A stretch of DNA of 64,000 nt from Turritopsis dohrnii (GCA_027922465.2 BQMF02000254.1:414613-478612), one strand, 5' to 3'; shown: positions 26,301 to 38,794, counted from the first letter of the stretch. A program made the numbers and translations. Notes: a model not told the origin generated them from the sequence alone.

Positions 26301-29300
26301 ATTCTATCTTCGATAAATCCAACTTCTCATAAAAATCTCTAAACACTGAATGAGTTAAGACTCCAGGCTTTGTACGAAAAACAGCAGTTTCTTCTTGGCC
26401 ATCAGTAACTAAAATGATCAAAATAAATTGAAAAACAAAATTATAGGCAATTATCGCAAAGTAATCACTGAAGAAGAAAAGGAAATGAACCATGCTGCCA
26501 ATTTGTTTCTCTTAATATTGATGTCATAACTACTGGAAAAATTCAAGCGTGATTAAGCAAATTTTGAAAATACAAAAGAATTTCGTATAAGCCACAAAAA
26601 ATAATGGATCTTATTCATTTAGTTTCGATTAATTCAAATCTTATGTTGCTCTACCTGGATTTTAGAAACAACAAAATCAAACAATTTAAAATTCAAATCG
26701 AAATGTCTCAATTATGTTTACTTCAAACTGCCTTTAGACAGTTAAATTTAAGTATCATAATAAGTTATCATACAGTCATATAAACGCTGATGTTGTGCAG
26801 AATAATTGAAAAATACCATCTCACCAGAAACATAAGATTCTAGATTGTACAGCTTGGTCTGGCTATAATTGTAAAATTAACAAGATGTCATTCCACAAGA
26901 TAATTGATAATTGCAACTCATGAGGTAAAAAAAACATTAACAAAAAAACATAATGATTACATGGCTCAATATTGGTAGTGTTATGTTGTTATGGCTACTT
27001 AAAGAGATCAATTGTTCAGATTTTACTGTATTAACCACTGTAGTATCCAAGCTTCTCTTCTTAATATGTTATGTTAGCTTGTATCTTCTAGGAAGGGTTC
27101 ACCTGTTACTATAATGAAACTGTAAAGTGAACACTACATTGGCAACAATATAAAACTCCGTACAGCAATTATGGCTGTGGCAACTTTTGGAAGGATGCCA
27201 CCAAAATTTGACCCAACTCAACACCCCTTCTCGTGTGGAGAAACATTTAAGGAGTGGGCAGAACAACTTGATGATTATATCGTATTTACATCCTACGTTG
27301 TGATAGAGATAAACTAATAAGAGATCAAATTGTATTTAAATGCAAGTATAAAAAACTCCGCAGAGGAACCTTGAAACACAGTTGGGACCTTTATGACATT
27401 TATGAATTTATGAAAGAAGGCCGCAACCTAAAATGACCACAAGAGTGTCATAAGTGTGGTAGACTTCAACAAAGCCTGTCTTACACCTGCTCCAACATCA
27501 AACGAACATCTAAAGCACCCTTAATAAAAACACTGCAGAAAGACTCAGAAAGTGAGGATACAGCTATTACCAATATCTAATAACTGCACAAGAGGAGGAG
27601 CAACCATGTCAACACATAGACCAACCAACCTGCCATAGTACCATGTCGTGAAGTCCCAATCCATCTCCGAGAGACATTTGATCAATTACTCACAAAAATT
27701 TAACAACAGGACATTATTGAGGATGTGACGGGCCAGTGGAATGGGTTTCGAACTCTGGGTTACCCAAAGAAAATCCGGGAGTGATCAGGTTCACTGTGGA
27801 CATGAACAATGTCAACAAAGCAATACAAAGAACCAGGAAAGTTATTCCAACCGCAGAGGACTTTAAAGCAATATTCAGTTAAAACGTTTCAAATGTGAAT
27901 GGTGATCAACTCGGAGGTAGCGGATGCAATTCGTTGGGAAGTGCTTGCATAGCAAACATACACAACAATATAACAGTTGTAGGAAATCAAGAAACTTGTG
28001 ACAGAGCACTACGAGCTCTTTTTGCCAAATTCAATGAAAATAGAATCACTATGTTATGCAAGCCGTCCGAAAGACAAGGATGAGCTCCAATCCTTTTTAG
28101 GGATGGCACAAGCCAACCCAGACTTCATTCCAAAATCAAACGGTTATGGATGGACAGCAGAAGATCTGAAAACGGCTTTACACGAAACCACTTTGTTTGT
28201 TTATTATGATCCAACTCTACAGACAGTCATTTATGTAAATGGACATCAGAACAGACTGTCAGGTACCCTGTGTCAAAAGGACAGGAGAGGGAAACAGCAG
28301 GTAATCGCATATGCAAGGAGAAGTACCACACCAGCTGAACACCGCTGTCCACTAATCAACCTGGAAACAGCTGCCCTCGACTATGCTTGTCAAAAGGTTC
28401 AGAACATTGATTCATTATGAGCAGACAACCATCCAATGCAACCACAGACCACAAACCATTAGTCCCAATATTCAACGGTATTAAACATGGATCAATAAGG
28501 ACAGAGTGAATAAAGCGCACACTACAACAAGAAGATTACTTTTCACGTCACCCTAAGCCAATATCAGTGTTCAAAACAAGAGGTACAAGAGAGCAAGAAA
28601 TATACAGAGAACTATCTATATGCTAATAGCTCCAAAGAACAAAAAAACCCCGCAGGAACACTGAAACACATCAGGGAGGAAACAAAACATGACTCAATGT
28701 TACAAAAGTTGCTGGAAATGATAAATACAGGAAACGCTCATCTATATCCAAAAGAACCAAACTGCAACCATTCCGAAAGATTTTCACCGAGCTTACCAAC
28801 AACAATGGGATGCTCATCAGAGGCAGTAGAATTTTTCCACCCAAGAGACTCTGTCCAAAATTAATAAACATTGCACATGAAAACCATCAGGGCCTTCTGT
28901 GAAAAAAACAATTATTGCCCCGCTCTAAATGGTTTCCGGGTATTGCCCAGCTCTAAATGGTTTCCGGGTATTGACCAGCACAAGCACTAGCAACTAATGA
29001 CTTGCTAGGACCAAATCAACAAGACAAATCCCAGTAAGAATGTCTGACAGCCCCTATCTATTGCTGTTGATTTCTATGGGCCCATCTCAAACTCCAAACA
29101 AGCCTTGGTAGCAAAGGATGAATATTCAGGATTGCCTGTCTCAGAAATTATCAAATCAACCAGCACACAAAACACCATCTTGAAGTTAATACAACCCAAA
29201 AAAGACAAAGTCAGTTAATGGAGAAGCCCACCAAACAAGAAGGGTTTTACCACCACTGCATCATTCCTCGACACCCACAATCAAACACTGCTGAAAGAAA

Positions 29301-32300
29301 CTAAAAGAGAGAAACTAGTAAAATCAGAATGCCATTCAACTGACTCAGACTGTTATTGATTGGAGTTTCTAGTGAGTTAGACGACAACTCATCCGATTCA
29401 GAGACATACTAATCAGACACAGAAGAACAGCCACCTGCTACATCTGAAGATGAACCCGCAGATAAACCATCAGTTGAGGCAACAACTACTGATAACAGTG
29501 AATGGAGACCATCCCATATGATACAACAGACGACAAGCAGACCGAAGGAAGATCTCATACAAGATGAGGCCCCCATTGACTAAATGACTTTGAACATTGG
29601 AAATTCGAACTGTTAAAAAAAAGGACAGGATGCAGTATCCAATCTTAGGTCTTTAACATTTTTTCTTGTATTTTCTAGGAAGGGTTCGCCCAACGCCATT
29701 TTATACCAAGTTTTTAAAATACAGCAAAATGTGTTTTCGTAGAAGTTGAATGATCATCCGAGTAACAACAATGACCCATGTTCGCAATACAGTTTGGAAA
29801 TTAGTTTCTTATAGCTATATTTGAACTCATACTCCATCAGGTATAAACACACTTCATTCTCCATACAGAAAAAAATTTATACACAACCATTGTTCAAATT
29901 TGTTTTAAGAAGTTCTGGCAGAAAGTGTTGAGAATTTTCAGTGAGCTTGATTGAGGAGAGCTTGTTTTAGAAACCATTCTACATTCCCATCTTTTCCTAC
30001 ATTATTGATAAGCAAATTTGATTGATCCGCAAATTTGGTTGTGATGTTAAACTTTCCCGGTGAAGTTTCGATCAGTGTTTTCAAGATAGCCACATTATTC
30101 ACAATGTTATGACTGTATGCGAAAATTTGCTAGGGCTTTTAGGTATACTTCTATCTCTTTATTAATGAATTCCAAAAATGATGGTAGAATGTAGGTTTTA
30201 AAAGAAATTTATATCATTGTGTCTTTAAACTTAAAGGTCCTAAACTGACAAAATATAAAATCATGACCATCACAAAAATAAAAAGGAACAATATCTATCA
30301 ATCCTAGAATTATAACTAAATGTTGAGGGCTGAGAATTCTAAGAATGCTGGATCTACAAACAGCTCTTACATTTAAGAAACTTTCATCAACATGTCCTTA
30401 ATAACGATACCATTTTAATATTGGAAAATTTTGATTTAGAATTCTTGTTGACAGTCTAACTTAATAAAATAATGTGTCAAATCCTGTGAAATGAGAAACA
30501 GAAACAGAAACAGAAAATGTATGTTGTAGAGCTTGTAAAACTGATTCAAGAAATGTTTGTAAGATAAATAATTGTGTAAATCATACCTTTCAGAATTCAC
30601 ACCAAAGAAAGCTAGAATTAAGAAGGAGAAAATGTAGCTTTAAAAAAAAATACTGATAAAAATACAGATTTAATTCAAAAGTAGAAACCTTCATATTACC
30701 TTGGTCAATATCTGCAACAACTTGACCTGCATCTAGATACGTCAATACATTTTTCAGATAGGCCCACGTAGTTTGAGATTGATAGTTTGATTCATCCCAT
30801 TTGCATAGCACTTGAAATAGTCTCTCTTTCACATCATCATGGTAATCCATTCTTATGGCTTGTACTTCATGGTATTCAACAAGTAAATGACCAATGACTC
30901 TCTCAAGATAAGGCAGTCGTCTTGAAATTTCTATGAAAATTTCTTTGAATTTCCTTGATTTTTCTTCAGCACTTTGAAAACAGTCATCTTCCAGTGTGCC
31001 TATAAAAAAATAACAGTCAAAAGTAGCATAATACATTTCATTTAGTCACATTTGGGACTTCTTGTACCATCTTCAAATCCAACCCACTGCTTCGCTATAA
31101 TTTATTATCCATTCACAACCTCATACCATTAATGGATAAAATTTGGAACCAAGACAATTCCCACTAAGAGAAGATGAAGGAAGTCTTATGTCAACATCAG
31201 TTTCAAATTTCCTATAAAAACCTTTATACCAGTCACATTAATCAATGTTTGGAAATCCTGAGCTCTTCGATATTGTATACCGTATTTCCTCTAATAAACG
31301 CCGCCCTCTGATAAACGCCGCCCTCTATTAAACGCCGCACTTATATCCGAACGTTTGTAGTAAACGCCGCCCTCTAATAAACGCCTCCCCCTATTAAACG
31401 CCGCATCTTGAAAAGCGGCGTTTATTAGAAAACAGGCTAAACAAGTATTGCAAAAAAGTTTTCATCTCATACTAGAAAACGGCGACAGTGATATTGGTCT
31501 TCTTTGACATTTTCGTGAACATATCTTTTGTGTAAAACATTTTCACACAATCTTTTGTAACGTTTTTTAGGATCAGAAAACATTGTTGTTTAAGTTTGCT
31601 TCTGTTCAATTTTTCATTTTGTAATAAACGCCGCCCTCTAATGAACGCCTCCCTCTATTAAACGCCGCATCCAAAACCTTGAATTTGTAATAAACGCCGC
31701 GGCGTTTATTAGAGGAAATACGGCAACTATGATAAAGGGACTGATGTTCCTTAAAGTCTAAACACTGAGAACTGATAATAATCATAATGCTTTATAAGGG
31801 TGACAAAGTGATGAAAATTTTCAGATGCACACACTTCCTCAGAGAAACATTATTAATATGCGTTGTAAAAATTTTTAACAGGTTTTCTTCAAGACAGGAG
31901 CTTGTTTTTTGGGAAGAAGAAAATAAATCCTCTAACTATTTTGAAACAGTTTTCCCTGCTCATAACAACAAACATATTTGGGAACAGTACTTCTTATATA
32001 TGCACAAAATCAGGGAGGTTACACAGAAGTATGAAAACATGTAGGATTATGCGGAAGGGTTTATTATAAAATCTGCTCTGCAACTCCATAAACCATCGAG
32101 AATGTATTATGCGTTACTTATAGGGAAGCTATCCTTGAAAACATAAGGATAGTAAAACAATCTTTTGACCCTCTGGTTGTCTTGTATAATAGCAATGTAA
32201 AATTGAAATATTTTCATACCTCCTAGAACTGGTAGCTTTTCCAGTTGTTCCCTGGTGATGATGTGGGCCTTGAGACCACAATTCCTCAGAGTCTCGTTAA

Positions 32301-32505
32301 CAAATACTAAAAAGTTTTCATCTTCCCAGTTTGATACGCGATGTGCTATCATGTATGCAAAACATTCGAGAACTGGTCTCTCCTGTTTACATTGGTGAAA
32401 CAGCTCATCCACCTTTAGTTTATCACCATATAATAAATCTTTACAAAATTTCTTTTTGTGTATAGATGTTTGTGCACAAAGTCGTTGATCAACAAGGTAT
32501 GCAAT
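20372..32505 (-). CDS. Death domain - P-loop helicase-like NTPase - FN3 - ankyrin protein (multi-exon)
   Basis: Exons on the minus strand read 32505-32220, 30999-30700, 26408-23825, 23557-23258, 23178-23092, 22948-22893 and 20853-20372 (stop). Every junction is GT/AG and phase-consistent, giving about 1360 residues. The first exon is helical and may be CARD-like. The second has a Death-domain pattern (LFQVLCKWDE). The large exon carries GGYGSGKS (Walker A, 25488-25465), HLIVDELD (Walker B, 25158-25135), an LSLSMRTTNQ segment and TDYTGSRGMECSQVVVLI near 24243-24190, as in SF1/UvrD- or schlafen-type helicases. A degenerate nuclease-like stretch (FLVFDYVKECIFII) precedes it. Then come an FN3 domain, two short QPSN exons, and an ankyrin array (GWTLLMHA, GRTALHLAA, NRTPLHYA) in FANK1-like order. 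It is probably an intracellular signalling or sensing protein. The true 5' exon is unresolved. Confidence 0.75.
20854..22892 (-). other. Intron before the ankyrin exon
   Basis: An A+T-rich 2-kb intron of the Death-helicase-FN3-ankyrin gene. It holds short open frames only, and I see no domain, RNA gene or clear repeat in it. Confidence 0.5.
27039..29694 (+). mobile_element. Decayed Ty3/gypsy-type LTR retrotransposon with very short LTRs
   Basis: A gag-like start (27172, MPPKFDP...FKEWAEQLDDY), a CHKC zinc-knuckle trace near 27450, reverse-transcriptase remnants (27650-27860, IIEDVTG, SVKTFQ), an RNase H-like segment (28090-28420) and integrase-like remnants (28790-29330) follow in the gypsy order, with many stops and frame changes. 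The putative 5' LTR is 27039-27138, bounded by TGTAG...CTACA. A purine tract (aaaaaaaaggacagg) precedes a truncated 3' LTR from 29631, sharing 'agtatccaa' and 'ttctaggaagggttc'. The element sits in the intron between the 30999-30700 and 26408-23825 exons of the minus-strand gene. It is inactive. Confidence 0.65.
28080..28420 (+). pseudogene. RNase H-like remnant of the gypsy element
   Basis: The longest surviving open stretch of the retrotransposon. It spans the end of the RT connection (ELQSFLGMAQ) and an RNase H-like segment (VIYVNGHQNRLSGTLCQ, VIAYARRSTTPAEHR). In this family it would degrade the RNA strand of the replication intermediate. The flanking RT and integrase parts are broken, so no functional polyprotein remains. 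Confidence 0.6.
29695..30699. other. Intron remainder between the gypsy element and the Death-domain exon
   Basis: A+T-rich sequence with no recognisable gene. A 25-bp AG/GT-bounded segment near 30590-30606 could pass for a microexon, but it would break the reading frame, so I leave it out of the model. Confidence 0.4.
31280..31723. mobile_element. MITE with 25-bp TIRs and internal TAAACGCCGC-type repeats
   Basis: The ends ccgtatttcctctaataa... (31280-31304) and its exact inverse (31699-31723) bound a 444-bp element. Inside, each end carries several direct copies of a short unit resembling 'ctctaataaacgccgc', while the middle is A+T-rich. There is no coding capacity. Inverse relatives occur near 1625-1840 and 44050-44132. 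The target duplication is not clear. Confidence 0.75.
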
Positions 32506-33107
32506 CTAGAGCTCTGTAAGAAAAAAATCATTTTGTTAAGGGCTTAAAATATGATATTTAGATGAAGTTCAAAATATCAAACATCTCTTGTGTCACTCAA
32601 AAGTCCACATACTAGTGGAGAAATTCTTAAGTGGAATGGAAGTAATAACTATCAAAGTGGAGAAATGGAAAAGTCCACATACTAGTGGAGAAATGGACTG
32701 AGTTTGTGAATGATGTTTCCAACACATTGTGCGAATTTACTTTTGTGGAACAAAGATTTTCAGGATATTTCTGTGCAATTTGTTTTTAAGAATTTTCATT
32801 TTAAGAAAACCAAAAAACGCCTGACTTACAGTTATTTGTTTATTGAATAGTTATTTGAAGAGCTGTTATGTTTGTTTTTATTATCACTCCTTGCAAAGAT
32901 GTAAACGACCACTAATTTGTAAGTAGTTAAAATTAAAGAAAAAATGGAGAAAAGAGAAGAAAATGTAGATACAGCATTAGGAAAACAATTGACACGTCTG
33001 CATGTGAACTAAACTGTCTTCTAAGAAGAGAGGGTTATTTATTGAAAATGAATTCTATGTATGAAAACATTGATAACAATAATAATTTTATCTTTTTATC
33101 ACCATAA

Positions 33108-33304
33108 TCTGGATCTGCCACATAAACAAACAATAGTATCAATATCATTCGAATGAAGCTGGAAATTTCCATCTTTAGGTAGCCATTGTGCAGTCTCTCA
33201 CATAGTACCGTGTGAACTAACTCAATTATTTGAATGATACAACCTATGGCACTGACAAACTGTAAGTAAACAACCAAGATGGCAGCAGGAGGAGCGTATG
33301 ACAC
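33108..33304 (-). other. Possible but unproven 5' exon upstream of the Death/helicase gene
   Basis: An ATG at 33304 opens a hydrophobic frame (AILVVYLQFVSAIG) ending near a weak GT donor at about 33107. Its phase (1) does not match the phase-0 acceptor at 32505, so I do not join it. On the opposite strand the same place has a Kozak-like ATGGCAGC at 33273 that soon meets a stop or donor. Confidence 0.2.
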
Positions 33305-35016
33305 TGGTTAAAAGCTTAACCAGGATTTCCATGAACGGAAAATAACAATTCTTTCGGCTGGTTGCACACTGTTGGCTGATTGCAATCATCTCTAACAAAA
33401 CCTGATAGCGGTGGAGGGTAAAATAGAATTCCCGGCATACATTTTGAAGATCATGCTTTGAAACATCCTATTATTTTTCATGGTGATTAACGAAAACAAA
33501 TCGACATTGAATAAAGAATATTAAATGTTTTCATAGAGAAAGGCCTCTTTTATTTTCATTGAATTATTAAGAAATAAAAAAGATAAGCATTCTATAGTAT
33601 TTCTGTAGCTATGTTTTGCACAACTATCGAATTTGGGCGCCCAAATTCAATGTCCCCAAAATCGGTCTAACGATGTCCAGATTGACCTTTAATCAACTCT
33701 TGACAGATTGTCTTTCTTTTCGCTTACCGTGATATTAGTAAAAAAAACGTAAGCAAACCCAAGTTCCTGCAAGTCTACAAGATCTGTAAGAAGTGTAGCT
33801 AGTGAGATAGCAAGGGAAAACGCTAGATTTGCAGAAGTCGAAGGAGAAGCTCAATATCTGGAATCAGCTTTTAGAGCAAAAAAGCAGAACTCTCAAGTTG
33901 AATCTCGAGTTGGCAAAGTTAGAAGTCTACCAAAGTATAAAGCAACATGAAGACGACAATCTTTATAAAGTGTTTCCTAAACCGAGTGAAGAGGTGGACA
34001 AGTTTCAGTATTCCTGATCAGTATTCCTGATCTTCTTCAAAGACTACAGATGATCCTACCGTCTTACTTGCACGAAAGAAGGAACAGTTACAGTTACAAT
34101 GTTCGAAAGAAGAAAATTTAAGAAGACTTGGATGATTTAATAGATTTTGTCGAAGTAGAAATTGCGTTAGTAAAGGACATCAATTTCTCCAAAAATATAT
34201 TATTGGATTCAAAGGAAGGTGTTTATTGGAAACTGCATAAAATAAAAATAAAATAAAACTGAATGATGAAACATTAAGCAATGAATCAAACTAATCATCA
34301 CCAACTTCTCTACACTTAAAACAGAAGTTATTGAACTCAATGTGGTTACTGTGAAAATGACGACAAAGGCTAATCAAGACAATTGCACCCAAGGCAGATT
34401 TATACACAAAAATATTTTGAAGCAGTTAGATACCATGTCAATATCTACTAGCATTTCAGTTCAGACAATGAACGAAGTGCGCACAAAAGAATGCCAGTGT
34501 GTCAGTAATTTGGAGATATCAGCTGTTCAAGATACATCCAGTAAGATATTCCCACTGAAAGTTTTCAGTAGACCTTTCATTCCTGTCAGCATGATGACAT
34601 ACCAACACCAAGTAAAATCCTCAGGTGGAGCTACCTAGACAGAATTCATCAATATATACACTGGGATGATGATGATTCTGAGGTAGGCGTTCTAATCGGT
34701 GCTAATTATCGTCAAGCTCTTGAACCAGTTAAGTCAATGTAATGGCCCATATATGCATTTTGATCAACTTTCGGATGGTATGTGACTGGTCCTATGTTCA
34801 CAAGATCAAAACCGTCCAACAATACTCGATGTAATTTTGTAGCGTTTTCTGAAGATAAAGCACCTGTTTGTTTCATTATTCAAGATCAACTGAAAGATAA
34901 TGGATTGAAAGAACCAGGATTTCAGTGAGAAACAATAGACGGCAGGAGGTTTCTTCAATTGATGGACAGAGAAGCCAGAAATCCAGACATTCATATTTCA
35001 AATAATGAAGATTACA

Positions 35017-35116
35017 TTTGCATTCATGAAGAAAATCCTTGACAAGAGTTTTGCATTCATGAAGAAAATCCTTGACGAGAGTTTTGCATTCATGAAGAAA
35101 ATCCTTGACAAGAGTT
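35017..35116 (+). repeat. Three tandem copies of a 33-bp unit
   Basis: The unit 'ttgcattcatgaagaaaa...' recurs three times with a 33-bp period (11 codons, FAFMKKIL-type) just before the foldback element. It is a local expansion within the BEL/Pao remnant. Confidence 0.85.
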
Positions 35117-35137
35117 ATGTAAAGAAAGCTGCACAAC

Positions 35138-36087
35138 TAAAGTACATTTCAAATGAACTTGCACAGTTTTTATAAATGCCTGGCAAATTTGAAGGTTGTG
35201 AGATATTTCAAAAATTCTTTTTGCGCTGTGGCAAGCTTAAAAAGCACTTTTTCATGATATAAAAATTTGGAAGAATAATGAAAATGGAAGAAGAAAAACA
35301 AAGATGAAAAAAACGAACTTTTTATAGAAAAGAGCAAATCAGCTCAATTTTTTGTGAGACAAACATCAATTTTTGATCGTTCAAAAGGCGAAAGAATTTT
35401 TCAAAAAAGTAAAATAAATCGCAAGACATAATCCTTTAAAGTCACTTAGGTCGCATATTTTAACATATTCACTCTGTTATGATTTTATTAATTTTTCGGG
35501 GGTAAGCAATGATCTTTCCACTAAACGGCTCTATTCAACAGAATAATTACACAATTAAACTTCCCGTGTATCAGTCATAAATTTTTACATTAATCCCAAA
35601 GGGATACTTTTACAGTACACCCTATCGAGATAATGAATGCAATAACATACAAAGTTAAATGCTCACGTAGTCATTATATCTAACGTATTCCAAATTATAT
35701 TAAATGTTAATTACCTTCGCAGTTGCAAAATCTATCACCCCTGGTTTTCATCAAATCCTTACAAGTTTGTAAACACGAGAAACATGCGACCTAAGTGACT
35801 TTAAAGGATTATATCGTGTGATCTATTTCACTTTTTTGAAAAATTATTTCGCCATTTGAACGATCAAAGATTGATGTTTGTCTCACAAAGAATTGAGCTG
35901 ATTTGCTCTTTTCTATGAAAAGCTCGTTTTTTTCATCTTCGTTTTTCTTCTTCCAATTTTTTTATTATCATGAAAAAGTGCTTTTTAAGGTTGACACAGC
36001 GCAAAAAGAATTTTTGAAATATCTCATAACCTTCAAATTTGCCAAGCATTTATAAAAACTGTGCAAGTTCATTTGAAACGTACTTTA
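35138..36087. mobile_element. Foldback (long inverted repeat) element
   Basis: Two arms of about 319 and 304 bp (35138-35456 and 35784-36087) are near-perfect inverses of each other around a loop of about 327 bp. The outer ends read taaagtac...gtacttta. There is no coding capacity. It interrupts the BEL/Pao remnant, so it inserted later. A transcript through it would form a long double-stranded hairpin. Confidence 0.85.
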
Positions 36088-36527
36088 AGGCATGGCAGCG
36101 CATGCTACTTACCCCATCACCGTGTCTACCATCCGAAGAAACCGGAGATTAGTATTCGACTGCAACGCTACCTATGATGATGTCTCGCTGTATTCCATGC
36201 TGATGTAAGGACCTGGTCTAACAAGTCAAATTTTAGAGGTTTTGACCAGATTTCGGGAGGATCAAATGGCCTTGGCTGGGAACATTGAATGCATGTTTTA
36301 CCAATTACGGGTTCAACAGCTAGATATGTTGGGATTTGTGTGGTGGCCCAATGGTGATGCTGATACTGAGCTAGAAGATTATGTCATGTGTGTACATTAG
36401 CTGGTACACATTCACTCAGCGACAGCAATTATGCCCTACGTAAGAATGGCATGGATAACAACGTAGATGAATTTGGTCAAGATACAGCATTAACATTGCT
36501 AAAAATATTTACATTGACAACATGCTC

Positions 36528-37200
36528 AAAGGATCAAGTTTGAAGCAACATTGAAAAGGCAAATAAACGAGTTATATCCTGTGTTTTGCATACCACAGGG
36601 TATACAAAACTTTGCTGAATGGTACTCGAAAGTGCTTGAACAGACTGAGATGTGCAACTTCCCATTAGATAAAACCTGTGGTGAGATGACGCTACAAACA
36701 GACAATCACAAACTCTGAAAGTATGCTTTCGCGGAATGACATTGGAGATGCTACAGAAAGCCACTAACAACATTGATTCATTAGCAAAGTTGAAGTATTG
36801 CATCATCAACATAAACTGCTGTGCCTGACAAAAGAATCGTTGTCCCACCACACCAAACACTATTGATACTGAAACCACGAGCGCTACAGAAGACTCTAAT
36901 GAACACTTCTGTACACTAAGCCAGATGCAGAAACAGCACCCAGTGGGGATGAAGAACTTTAACCAATACTAATATTTCAATATGCAGCATGTGAAAGACA
37001 TAGACCAAGATACTTGAAAAACCTTCTTGCAAAAAGGAATGGGTGTTCTGAAGTAAAAGCCTGAGTGAGGGAGGCCCTAAAGCTCTCTGTAGGTGTAACT
37101 CAACAAACAAGCAAGTTAAGGGTGAAGGTTCTCTCAACTGACAGGAACCCAAAACATACGTCATTAGCTATTTGGAAATGTCTCGTTATTTATTTCCCAT
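36528..37200 (+). pseudogene. Retrotransposon gag-like remnant
   Basis: A broken plus-strand frame (EATLKRQINELYPVFCIPQG..., FAEWYSKVLEQTEMCNF) resembles the gag of gypsy-type elements. It is followed by a Cys-containing stretch (36830-36870). Several stops interrupt it. It is probably a different element from the BEL/Pao remnant to its left. Confidence 0.35.
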
Positions 37201-38790
37201 TAGTTCCCAACTGATAGGAGATCGAGACATAACAATTTGTTATCAAAATCCCATGGTGGACCACCACACATAAATTTACATGTATAGATTACATTCAATT
37301 GTTATAGATAATAGATGGATGTTAATAGATATTAACATTCTTGAATGTACAAACTAAAAATAAACAAAATACACATAGCAAAGCTAATGAAAGTGCTATT
37401 ATTATGTCTACTATTAAAACATCTTACAATATTGTCAAAATGACTCTTATAAGAAAGAAATCAACAGATATAATACAGTGTGTTTCAGAATGTTGAAAAT
37501 GAAAATTTCAAGGATGTCTTTCAAGATTTTCTAATTAGTATATTTTTGTGAAAATGAAAATGTGTTTTTTGAAGAAATAGGGTCGAAAAATGTAATTAAA
37601 TTTTTGACATTCGATAAAGATGAAGTTTAATTAATTCTTATTGTTTCAATTACTAAACCCATACAAATGTTTTACTAATTTTATCTTTTTGCTTGGACCC
37701 CATCCTTGGTATTTAAAAAAGAACAAACCTTTTTCCATGAACACTGTTTTAGAAACGACTAAAACGACTGCACTCTTAAAACACCCTAATCCCGATACAA
37801 ACACACAGCTTAAATTTGTTCTGCTTGAAAATTATTTTCCAATATTATACAAACTGCATACACAATAATGCTCCTTACTTTGTTTGCAACCAGCAACATT
37901 TTCATTTTGATTCAGTTCCATAACTAAAACAGAGAAGAAGCAACAAGATAAAATCAAGATATTAATCCATTCCAGAAAAAGTGAGGTGCCATAGAGGTGT
38001 CAATACCTACTTCAAACTTTGCAAAACAAACTCTTTTTTTCAGCATAAATTCTTCGTAGATACGTATCTTTTTTTATCAACATCAACAGAACACGCGTAA
38101 AAAATGACACATAAAATAAAAGATCATTTAAATAAATGCAGATGATAAATATCTCCACACCTTCATTTTTGCATTAATTTGCATTAAGTATAATTAAGTA
38201 TAATCAATTTTGCAACATTTCATTGGTTTTGCTGACAATGTCCTTGTAACAATAACATTGTTGTTGTGACTTGATGATTATGACATGTTCTTTCGTCAAC
38301 AGTTCTGTTAATGTTTTGACTTTTGGTAATGTTCTGTATACATGTTGCATGAGATTCATATCTTATCAAAACTTTGTGTTTATTACATTACATTGTTTTG
38401 TTATTTCTTAGTCCAAGCTTATATTCCTCAAGGCCGATATTTTAATCTTTTAATACATTACTTAAATTTTTAATTATACACATTTTTAGTAGATATTAAA
38501 TTGTTAAAAAATATTATTATTATTTCATACTAGTTTATTTTTAGCATTTAACTACCAAGTCCCTTGGTGCTTTTGTTGTGGTAGTCCAGGTAGTCTCTGC
38601 AGAATATATAATCTTTAATCTTTTTTCGAAAATCTAAGTTACTCTATCGTTTACATATCCTTCAAGATAACTTTTGATTTAATACCTTCAATTTGTTTGA
38701 TTATTTTTAGTTAATTTTTATATTCACACATTGTTCTTGGTTTTTAACTTTATTTCAAAGTGACAAGACTGGGTCCTAGGACCTTTGGTC
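37201..38790. other. Non-coding A+T-rich stretch
   Basis: No supportable gene, RNA or element boundary is visible. The few short open frames show no domains. Confidence 0.4.
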
Positions 38791-38794
38791 ACTG

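Larger units (their letters stand above)
33829..36480 (+). mobile_element. Decayed BEL/Pao-type retrotransposon, split by a foldback element
   Basis: A gag-like coiled-coil segment (33829-34017), an aspartic-protease/linker region (34540-34930, including VGVLIGANYRQALEPV and a VTGP motif) and reverse-transcriptase remnants (36095-36410, RRLVFDCNATYDDVSLY, IECMFYQLRV, WWPNGD) follow in BEL/Pao order on the plus strand with many stops. The foldback element at 35138-36087 lies between the protease and RT parts. No LTRs were identified. It is inactive. Confidence 0.65.

Noticed and set aside
30590..30606. Microexon between the Death and helicase exons
   Set aside because: A 25-bp insert would break the frame, whereas direct joining of 30700 to 26408 is in phase.
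33273..33310. Plus-strand start ATGGCAGCAGG with Kozak-like context
   Set aside because: It meets a stop after about ten codons, and no matching downstream exon was found.
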